Shown: positions 7,842 to 13,416 of the stretch, piece by piece
Layout: each line of letters starts with the position of its first letter
How positions within the stretch are numbered: position 1 is the first letter of the stretch
DNA from: Nitrospinaceae bacterium
Lineage (GTDB): Bacteria > Nitrospinota > Nitrospinia > Nitrospinales > VA-1
Assembly: GCA_029261675.1 (NCBI GenBank)
Contig: JAJDBA010000297.1
Span: 1 to 15,703, forward strand
Direction: 5' to 3'
Length of the DNA: 15,703 bases
The notes under the pieces: generated by a model
Database searches by the model: none
Seen by the model: the letters and a program-made list of their open reading frames with translations, nothing else
Told to the model about the DNA's origin: nothing
Program-made: the position numbers and the translations under genes

Positions 7842-8702
7842 ATGGAAGCTCAAATAATTCAAGCACGTCCTCAAATCACATTCGTAAGAAGCCCAGGACG
7901 TTGTGAGGATTGCGAAGAAGAAGAAAGGCAAGAGGCTCTTCAGGAAGACATAGCCCAGGACAGAGTCAACCTTTCGCAAGCATCCTTAGAACTTGCCGAA
8001 AACTCCAGCTCTGAAAGTTCTAGTTCTGGAAATTCCAGTTCTGGAAATTCCAGCGTAGAAAATAATTTAGCAACGGAAAGCGAGAGCGAGGAAGGTTCAA
8101 ACTCTCAAAATCCTGGTCCTAAAACCGAACAGCAACTCACCGAAGAAGAACGCCGCATTTTAAATCAATTGAAGGCTAGAGACGCAGAAGTTCGCGCACA
8201 TGAGGCAGCTCATCTTGCTGCAGCAGGACCGTATGCAAATGGTGCTCCTACCTATGAGTATGAAACCGGACCCGATGGTCGTCAATATGCAATAGGGGGT
8301 GAGGTTTCGATAGACAGTTCTCCTGTTCCGGGAGATCCCGAAGCAACCGTTCGTAAAGCACAAACAATAAAAAGAGCGGCTCTTGCTCCAAGAGAGCCTT
8401 CGGGGCAAGACAGGCAAGTGGCAGCACAGGCTGCACAGCTCGAAGCTCAAGCTAGACAGCAAATTCAAGCCGAGAAAACCGAAGAAAGAAAAGAAGCCCG
8501 CGAAGAAGATACTGAAGAAAGTTCCACTACAGAAACAAACACAAGCCAGGCAAATACAAAGGAAGCTAATATACGTAACGAAAACCAAGAGTCAACAAAT
8601 GACATATCTCCTGAAGAATCTGCATTTTCAAAGCGCATAAAAAATCAGTTCTCAGCCTCCAGCAATCCATCTTCGGGTAACCTTCTGAACATCATTTCAT
8701 GA
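7842..8702 (+). CDS. SprA-related putative zinc metalloprotease
   Basis: This 286-residue protein of the SprA-related family (putative metalloprotease catalytic domain) has a zinc-protease motif, HEAAH (residues 120-124), within DAEVRAHEAAHLAAAG. The family pattern follows: TYEYETGPDGRQYAIGGEVSID, then a PGDPEATVRKAQTIKRAALAP segment. The core occupies about residues 100-215. Around it lie low-complexity arms: a CEDCEEEE cluster near residue 22, a Ser/Asn/Gly tract from a DNA tandem repeat, and a very acidic, Glu/Gln/Thr-rich C-terminal third that is probably disordered or coiled. There is no signal peptide, so it appears cytoplasmic unless exported by another route. The start ATG has GGAG 7 bp upstream. 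A sigma-28 promoter just upstream suggests a motility-linked role. Proteolysis is predicted from the motif only. Confidence 0.85.
   Translation: MEAQIIQARPQITFVRSPGRCEDCEEEERQEALQEDIAQDRVNLSQASLELAENSSSESSSSGNSSSGNSSVENNLATESESEEGSNSQNPGPKTEQQLTEEERRILNQLKARDAEVRAHEAAHLAAAGPYANGAPTYEYETGPDGRQYAIGGEVSIDSSPVPGDPEATVRKAQTIKRAALAPREPSGQDRQVAAQAAQLEAQARQQIQAEKTEERKEAREEDTEESSTTETNTSQANTKEANIRNENQESTNDISPEESAFSKRIKNQFSASSNPSSGNLLNIIS
8022..8051 (+). repeat. Tandem 15-bp coding repeat in the SprA-related gene
   Basis: Two exact copies of AGTTCTGGAAATTCC (8022-8036 and 8037-8051) stand in tandem, preceded by a degraded copy (8007-8021). The unit is five codons, encoding Ser-Ser-Gly-Asn-Ser, so copy number can change without a frameshift. 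It builds the serine-rich linker before the catalytic core. Confidence 0.85.
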
Positions 8703-8777
8703 TTCCATAAAATACGGTTTTTCAAATTTTCATCCGGTGTACCGCCCTTTTCATTACCTACTTGATACCTTTTACTG

Positions 8778-8805
8778 TTGGTATTTTTTTTGAGATGCTG
8801 ATAAT
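8778..8805 (+). promoter_or_regulatory. Possible sigma-70 promoter of the tandem receiver gene
   Basis: In the 156-bp gap before the REC-REC gene, TTGGTA (8778-8783) is followed after 16 bp by GATAAT (8800-8805), giving a leader of about 45 nt. Each hexamer is close to the sigma-70 consensus. It could let the gene be expressed apart from the sigma-28 promoter. The evidence is modest in AT-rich DNA. Confidence 0.4.
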
Positions 8806-8858
8806 ATCCGAACTTAAATTAAACCAACGGCATACCTAAAAATTTAAATGGGAAGCAA

Positions 8859-9602
8859 ATGGAAGTAGATAAAAAAATTTTAGTGGTTGAAGACTCTGCT
8901 GTTCAAAGAGCAGTTTGTGTTGAGCAACTCAAGGAAATAGGGTTTACAAATATCTTTGAGGCTGGAGATGGAGTCGAAGCACTAGAAACTATAAGAAACA
9001 ATAGTGTTGATTTAATATTGTCAGATTGGGATATGCCCAAAATGGATGGACTGGAGCTATTGAAGTCCTTAAAGAAAGATTCTGATCTGCAAAACACTCC
9101 ATTTATTTTCCTGACTGTCCACGATAATGAAGATAAAAACCGCGAAGCCATGGTTTATGGAGCCGTTGACTACATTGTCAAGCCTTCTTCTCCAAGTGAT
9201 CTTAAAGAAAGCATTGAGGTTATTTTCAAACGTGGGATCAGGAATATCCTGATTGTTGAAGATTCAGAACTGCAAAAGGAAATTTGTATCGTTCAATTAC
9301 AACAAATCGGATTTGAAAAAATAACAGGGGCGGCAAATGGAATAGAAGCTCTAAACCACATGGAAAATAATCCGGTTGATCTTATTGTGTCTGATTGGGA
9401 AATGCCTGAAATGGACGGATTGGAATTATTAAAAGCAGTAAAAGATAATGCCAAACTAAAATACATCCCATTTTTAATTCTCACCGTTCACGACGACCCC
9501 GAAAAAAATCAGGAAGCATTAAACCTTGGCGCATTGGATTTTATCGTCAAACCCTCAACCCCAGACAGTCTGCATATGAAAATCAGAAAAATTCTTTACT
9601 GA
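8859..9602 (+). CDS. Tandem receiver-domain response regulator (REC-REC, FrzZ-like architecture)
   Basis: This 247-residue protein consists of two CheY-type receiver domains and nothing else. REC1 (about 5-122) has acidic residues Glu11/Asp12, phospho-acceptor Asp56 in LILSDWDMPKMDG, Thr86 and Lys108 in IVKPS. REC2 (about 128-245) has Glu134/Asp135, Asp179 in LIVSDWEMPEMDG, Thr209 and Lys231. Both look fully able to accept phosphate. The domains are strikingly alike (SDWxMPxMDGLELLK, LTVHD, IVKPS in each), pointing to an internal duplication, and only about five residues link them. There is no DNA-binding or enzymatic output domain, so it should act through protein-protein contacts. GGGA 5 bp before the ATG fixes the start. 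Position next to a chemosensory operon suggests it is the target of that CheA, as FrzZ is for FrzE in Myxococcus. Confidence 0.93.
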   Translation: MEVDKKILVVEDSAVQRAVCVEQLKEIGFTNIFEAGDGVEALETIRNNSVDLILSDWDMPKMDGLELLKSLKKDSDLQNTPFIFLTVHDNEDKNREAMVYGAVDYIVKPSSPSDLKESIEVIFKRGIRNILIVEDSELQKEICIVQLQQIGFEKITGAANGIEALNHMENNPVDLIVSDWEMPEMDGLELLKAVKDNAKLKYIPFLILTVHDDPEKNQEALNLGALDFIVKPSTPDSLHMKIRKILY

Positions 9603-9817
9603 TCTTTCCACAACAACTTTGAATTCCCGCCTTTTCCAACCACATAAAGTAATTAAAGTAAAAAACACTCTCTTCCGCTCCTAAAAAAACTTTACCCCAT
9701 ATAAAATCAATTTCTTACAAGATCTATGGATTCGATTAAATAAAACCATTTGAAAGAAGATAACGGTTGTTATTAATTCGATTGGCAATTTATTTTTTAT
9801 TCCTTAAATTTTGAGAT

Positions 9818-9823
9818 TATAAT
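9818..9823 (+). promoter_or_regulatory. Candidate -10 element for the che operon
   Basis: A perfect TATAAT lies 133 bp before the first cheW. The 16-18 bp upstream hold only T-rich sequence (TTTTTA or TTTTAT type), a weak -35. The best -35-like hexamer nearby, TTGGCA at 9782, is 30 bp away and too distant. This is a plausible sigma-70 promoter but is not proven. Confidence 0.4.
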
Positions 9824-9894
9824 AAGTAACTCAAAAATCAGCTCTTATCTGTGCCATTCAGAATCTTCGCCCTTTTTTAAAAAGCGCGATGCTG

Positions 9895-9914
9895 CCCTCA
9901 TGAGGAACTCAGGG
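9895..9914 (+). other. Possible hairpin in the che leader
   Basis: CCCT (9895-9898) pairs with AGGG (9911-9914). After a 3-nt bulge, GAG (9902-9904) pairs with CTC (9908-9910) around a GAA loop. An outer CTGC/GCAG pairing (9892-9895 with 9926-9929) is also possible, and a 10-bp perfect palindrome CCTCATGAGG (9896-9905) overlaps. The block is GC-rich within an AT-rich gap. It matches no riboswitch that I recognise. Confidence 0.35.
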
Positions 9915-9956
9915 ACACGCTCACTGCAGGCACCGCAATAGAAAATATATCAGCAC

Positions 9957-10472
9957 ATGTTGAAAAAAAAGAAAAGTCAGGAAATATTAGAAATTGTTGA
10001 AGCAAAGCAAAATGAAACTGCGATTGCAGATGTCAATGTGGTTTCTATCAAGCTGGTTATCTTCACCTTACAAAACGGCTACTATGCATTTGGGAGAGAA
10101 TCAATTAAAGAGATTTTGCCTACTGGAAAAATCAATGCGGTACCAGGGGTTCCAGATTATATTTTAGGAGTCATAAATGTCCGAGGGGACATTGAATCTG
10201 TTATCGACATCAACGGTTTTCTTGGATTGCCTGAACAAGGAGCAGGCAGTAGCAAAAATATAATTATTGCCGAAGGAGCGGGAGTCAGATCGGGGGTTCT
10301 CGTAAACACAGTAGAAGATGTAATGGATTTCCCGGAAGACTCCATTCAACCTCCACTGACTTCTCTAAATGACAAGATAAAGCAGTTTGTTATTGGTGAA
10401 ACAGAATACAAAGGAAAAAGTGTTACCGTTTTGAATGCGAAGGAAATTTTTAAAAATATTTCCACAAACTAA
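9957..10472 (+). CDS. cheW: CheW-type chemosensory adaptor (FrzA/WspB-like)
   Basis: This 171-residue protein has a single CheW domain (about 30-168) after a charged N-terminal tail of about 30 residues. It couples receptors to the CheA kinase in the membrane or cytoplasmic array. The domain opens with KLVIFTLQNGYYAFGRESIKEIL and contains the conserved adaptor turn GVINVRGDIESVIDI, with Asn74 and the functionally important Arg76 present. The second half (GVLVNTVEDVMDFPEDSIQPP) is also canonical. It is the first gene of the operon. ATG 9957 is the first ATG after an in-frame stop at 9939 and no alternative lies nearby, but no Shine-Dalgarno is visible. The next gene begins 9 bp after its stop if the GTG start is used. 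Confidence 0.93.
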   Translation: MLKKKKSQEILEIVEAKQNETAIADVNVVSIKLVIFTLQNGYYAFGRESIKEILPTGKINAVPGVPDYILGVINVRGDIESVIDINGFLGLPEQGAGSSKNIIIAEGAGVRSGVLVNTVEDVMDFPEDSIQPPLTSLNDKIKQFVIGETEYKGKSVTVLNAKEIFKNISTN

Positions 10473-10481
10473 ATTCCAGTT

Positions 10482-10895
10482 GTGAAAATTGGGCGCGCCC
10501 CCAGTAAGGTTATGCACACAAGCGAAACTATCAAAACAAAAGATATTGAGGTATTAACTTTTCGCATAAACCAGTCACGTTTTGGGGTCGATCTGGATGA
10601 AATACATGAATTAATCGAGTTGGACCAAGCTAAACAACGCGAATGTAAAACCACACGGTTTGAAGACGAATTTAGGCTTGGAGGTTTAAAGATAGACTAT
10701 ATTTCACCAAAAGTTTTATTGCCAAAAGGGTTGGTTGCTTCGGGCATTCTCGTTGACCAAGTGCAAGAGATTTGTCATGTCTCGATAGATTCCATTAAAC
10801 CTTTGCCTGACCTGCTCAAATTGTTTTGCCAGACTCGAATATGGGGGACAACTTTGATTGACCAACAAATCGTTTTTTTAATTGACCTACAATAA
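10482..10895 (+). CDS. Divergent CheW-like protein (FrzB-like?)
   Basis: This protein of at most 137 residues is a shortened, unusual CheW domain. The first strands (DIEVLTFRINQSRFGVDLDEIHELIEL) and the second half (GLVASGILVDQVQEICHVSIDSIKPLP) are recognisable. The central adaptor turn, normally 'GxINxRGxxxPVxDL', is replaced by RFEDEFRLGGLKIDYISPK, so the NxRG arginine is gone and the region is shortened. Such a protein may bind only one of the usual partners, receptor or CheA. Two starts are possible: GTG 10482, or ATG 10512, which removes ten residues before the domain. A GC-rich hairpin lies between them and neither start has a well-placed Shine-Dalgarno. Position between cheW and cheB places it in the same operon. 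In Myxococcus, FrzB is likewise a divergent second CheW. Confidence 0.82.
   Translation: MKIGRAPSKVMHTSETIKTKDIEVLTFRINQSRFGVDLDEIHELIELDQAKQRECKTTRFEDEFRLGGLKIDYISPKVLLPKGLVASGILVDQVQEICHVSIDSIKPLPDLLKLFCQTRIWGTTLIDQQIVFLIDLQ
10489..10504 (+). other. GC-rich hairpin at the start of the divergent cheW
   Basis: TTGGG-CGCGCC-CCCAG can fold with five pairs (one G-U) and contains the perfect 10-bp palindrome GGGCGCGCCC (10491-10500). It stands out in AT-rich surroundings, immediately after the GTG at 10482 and 7 bp before the ATG at 10512. It could lower or couple translation of the second adaptor. Confidence 0.35.
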
Positions 10896-10921
10896 ACTAT
10901 CCATCACTCAGGAAATATATA

Positions 10922-11944
10922 ATGTCTCCCATTAAAGTTCTTGTTGTTGATGACAGCCCGCTGACACAAGAAGTTCTAACCGTGATTCTTGATTCTGAGA
11001 AGGGCATTGAGGTTGTTGGAACCGCTAATAATGGTTTCGAAGCCATCGAACTTGTGGGAACAGAAAATCCAGATTTTATTACCATGGATATTTCAATGCC
11101 TGAAATGGATGGTTTGGAAGCCATTAAAAAAATAATGGTAAAAAGCCCGATCCCTATTTTGGTCATTTCAGATGTCACGGATTCCAAGGTGGCTTTTGTA
11201 GCCTTGACACATGGTGCCTTGGAGGTATTGCCAAAATCCTGGCTACAACCTGAAAAAGCCAGTGAGTTGGTCGAAAAAGTAAAACTACTTTCCAAAGTTA
11301 AAGTAATCCACCACGTTGAAGCAAAACCTGAAAAAGAACAAGACAAAAAAGCGACCGATGCCTCTCAATTTGACTACATCATATCTATAGCCTGTTCCAC
11401 AGGGGGGCCGAAAGCACTGAGCACTATCCTTTCTCATTTGCCACCATTTTTTCCTTTTCCCATTTTGGTCTCACAACATATTGATGCAGAATTTGTGGAC
11501 AGTCTGGTTGAATTTTTAAATGGTGTCAGCCCCTTGAAAATACTAAGAGGTCAAGGAGGAGAACTACCAGAAACAGGACATGTTTACATCTCACCTGGGA
11601 ACAAGCACATGACTGTTGACAGCTTCGGCCGGATCAAGCTCATCGAGCCTGAATCTGGAGAAATTCACCTTCCCTCATGCAACCGCTTACTAGCATCGGT
11701 CGCTGACGCCTTCGGTGACAAAAGCGTTGGGATCATACTAACTGGCATGGGCTCGGATGGAGTAGAAGGGATGCAAAAAATTAGAGAGACAGGCGGGAAA
11801 ACCATTGCTCAGAATGAAGAATCTTCCGCCATCTTCGGAATGCCTCGCGTGGCAATAGAAAAAGAATGCATTGACAATATTTTACCTCTCGATGATATCA
11901 GTGGTTTCTTGATTCAACTGTCAAACAATCAGGCTTTCTTCTGA
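10922..11944 (+). CDS. cheB: CheB: receiver domain plus protein-glutamate methylesterase
   Basis: This 340-residue protein has standard CheB layout. The N-terminal receiver (about 1-122) has Asp10/Asp11 and phospho-acceptor Asp56 in FITMDISMPEMDG; in this family phosphorylation by CheA activates the esterase. The C-terminal methylesterase (about 150-338) has the full triad: Ser159 in ACSTGGP, His186 in SQHID and Asp279 in TGMGSDG. It removes methyl groups from, and may deamidate, receptor glutamate residues, giving adaptation in partnership with CheR. The receiver lacks the usual conserved lysine-proline pair near residue 105 (PKSW instead of KP), a small variation that keeps the lysine. AGGA 8 bp before the ATG gives a good ribosome binding site. 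It lies 26 bp after the second cheW and 28 bp before cheR. Confidence 0.96.
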   Translation: MSPIKVLVVDDSPLTQEVLTVILDSEKGIEVVGTANNGFEAIELVGTENPDFITMDISMPEMDGLEAIKKIMVKSPIPILVISDVTDSKVAFVALTHGALEVLPKSWLQPEKASELVEKVKLLSKVKVIHHVEAKPEKEQDKKATDASQFDYIISIACSTGGPKALSTILSHLPPFFPFPILVSQHIDAEFVDSLVEFLNGVSPLKILRGQGGELPETGHVYISPGNKHMTVDSFGRIKLIEPESGEIHLPSCNRLLASVADAFGDKSVGIILTGMGSDGVEGMQKIRETGGKTIAQNEESSAIFGMPRVAIEKECIDNILPLDDISGFLIQLSNNQAFF

Positions 11945-11972
11945 ATTTTATACGGGAAAGAAAACACATGGC

Positions 11973-13415
11973 ATGGAACTCACCCCTTTTGTAAATATAA
12001 TAAACAAAAATTGCGGGTTGATTGTTGAGTCAAATAACTCACCTAACCTGTCAGCCGCTATTTATAAGCGCATGACAACAAAACATCTCGAAAACTCTGA
12101 GCAGTATTTTAACTGCCTGCTGAATAGTCCTGAAGAAATTCAAAACCTGACAGATCTTTTAACCAACAATGAAACTTATTTCTTTCGAGAACGATCCCAC
12201 TTCCAAATCTGTATCGATCATTTGATTCCCGATATTCTTAAAAGAAAGAAGGCTATAAAAATCGTCAGCGCGGGATGCTCCACCGGTGAAGAACCTTACT
12301 CGCTAGCCATTGCCCTGGCAGATAGATATGGGATGGATATTTTTGATACCGTCTCGATCTTCGGTTTTGACATTAACCAAACGGTACTTCGCGCTGCAAA
12401 AAACGGAGAATTTCGCTCTAACTCCTTCCGAGATGATGGTACAGCGTACCGAGGAAAACATTTTCAAAAAACAGAGCAGGGCAATTACAAATTAAATCTT
12501 TTAATCAAAGGTGCCGTTCAATTTTTTCACGTGAATCTGTCACAATCTCATTTTCCAAAAGAATTATGTAACGTTGATATAATTTTTTATAGAAACGTAT
12601 CGATTTATTTTTCACAACAAACCAAAAAGCTGATTTTAAATAATTTAAGAAAAGCACTCAATGACAATGGACACCTCATTTTAAGTTCAACAGAAACCTT
12701 TTCACACGGCTTGGAAGGATTGGTTCTTGAGGAAATTGATGGCCATTTTTTTTACATAAAAAAGAATGTCGTGAAACAAATCCCACAAAAAACACTCCCT
12801 AAAATCAAACGAAATGAAGTACCAAGGTCGTCCGCTTTGGAGAATCGAAAAATCCCAACCGCTCCAAAACCACTTTTTGATAAAGATAAAAACCCATCGT
12901 ATTTGTTTGAGCGAGGACTGGAGTACGCCATAAAAAAGAATTATGAAAAATCTTTTTCATATCTAGAGGCTCTGTTAGCTTTGGAACCCGCAAATATTGA
13001 AGCGCAAAATCTTTGCGCCACCATCTACATCAACCTGCAACAACTCGAAAAAGCTAAGGAGCGTTGCCAAAATGTAGTAGCGCTGGATGAATGGAATCTG
13101 GAAGCGCGGCTTTTATCAGGAATCGTAGCACGCATGGAAGATAATTATAAAGATGCAGTTAAATGGTTTAAAAGCGTATCTTTCATCCAGCCTTCATGCT
13201 GGACAGCACATATGTACCTAGCTGAACTGTATAATTTAGAAGACGACATTAAAGGCGCGTATCGAGAGTATTCTTTAGCCTTGAAGCATCTCATGAAAAG
13301 TGGTGTCGAGAAAAGAAACCTTTCTTATTTCCCTTTAGCCTGCAACCAGGAACAATTGGCTCACCTGTTTGAGCATAATTTGGAAAGTCTAAAACAACGA
13401 ACAAACAAAGTTTAA
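11973..13415 (+). CDS. cheR: CheR methyltransferase with C-terminal TPR domain (FrzF/WspC-like)
   Basis: This 480-residue protein has three parts: a helical CheR N-terminal domain (1-75) ending in NETYFFRE (66-73), the SAM-dependent methyltransferase (about 78-270), and about four TPR repeats (roughly 308-450). The SAM-binding loop is AGCSTGEEPYSLAI (100-113); the later family motif reads YRNVSIYF (206-213), where most CheRs have CRNVLIYF. It methylates receptor glutamates using S-adenosylmethionine. A fused TPR region is typical of CheRs in non-flagellar systems such as FrzF and WspC, where it mediates protein contacts. The start is odd: the Shine-Dalgarno GGGAAAG (11954-11960) is ideally spaced for an out-of-frame ATG at 11968 that encodes eight codons, while the CheR frame begins at ATG 11973. 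One base separates cheR from cheA. Confidence 0.95.
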   Translation: MELTPFVNIINKNCGLIVESNNSPNLSAAIYKRMTTKHLENSEQYFNCLLNSPEEIQNLTDLLTNNETYFFRERSHFQICIDHLIPDILKRKKAIKIVSAGCSTGEEPYSLAIALADRYGMDIFDTVSIFGFDINQTVLRAAKNGEFRSNSFRDDGTAYRGKHFQKTEQGNYKLNLLIKGAVQFFHVNLSQSHFPKELCNVDIIFYRNVSIYFSQQTKKLILNNLRKALNDNGHLILSSTETFSHGLEGLVLEEIDGHFFYIKKNVVKQIPQKTLPKIKRNEVPRSSALENRKIPTAPKPLFDKDKNPSYLFERGLEYAIKKNYEKSFSYLEALLALEPANIEAQNLCATIYINLQQLEKAKERCQNVVALDEWNLEARLLSGIVARMEDNYKDAVKWFKSVSFIQPSCWTAHMYLAELYNLEDDIKGAYREYSLALKHLMKSGVEKRNLSYFPLACNQEQLAHLFEHNLESLKQRTNKV

Positions 13416-13416
13416 T

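Larger units (their letters stand above)
9603..9956. other. Gene-free region before the che operon
   Basis: This 354-bp stretch contains no convincing gene on either strand. Most of it is very AT-rich. It holds a perfect -10 hexamer (9818-9823), an AT-rich inverted repeat TTTTGAG/CTCAAAA (9809-9815 and 9830-9836), and near its right end a markedly GC-richer block with possible hairpins (about 9880-9940). It probably carries the promoter and a leader of about 125 nt for the che operon. I see no clear terminator for the preceding REC-REC gene. Confidence 0.6.

Noticed and set aside
7734..7979. Minus-strand ORF of 81 codons overlapping the sigma-28 promoter and the SprA-related start
   Set aside because: It has no family resemblance and no ribosome binding site, and it overlaps a better supported promoter and gene.
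8160..8588. Minus-strand ORF of 142 codons inside the SprA-related gene
   Set aside because: Its Cys/Phe/Leu/Ser-rich composition is what antisense reading of Glu/Ala/Lys-rich codons gives, and it lies opposite the conserved HEAAH core.
8778..8804. GCTGATAA before the REC-REC gene as a sigma-28 -10 element
   Set aside because: The -10 half is good, but the hexamers at the proper distance match TAAAGTTT at only about three positions; a sigma-70 reading fits better.
9649..9690. TAAAGTAA sequences before the che operon as a possible second sigma-28 promoter
   Set aside because: The -35 half is partly right, but nothing like GCCGATAA occurs 10-12 bp downstream.
9782..9806. A sigma-54 promoter starting at TTGGCA
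   Set aside because: The required GC of the -12 element (TTGC type) is absent at the correct spacing.
9876..9956. A riboswitch (for example a c-di-GMP type) in the che leader
   Set aside because: The hairpins do not show the conserved sequence blocks of any riboswitch class that I can recognise.
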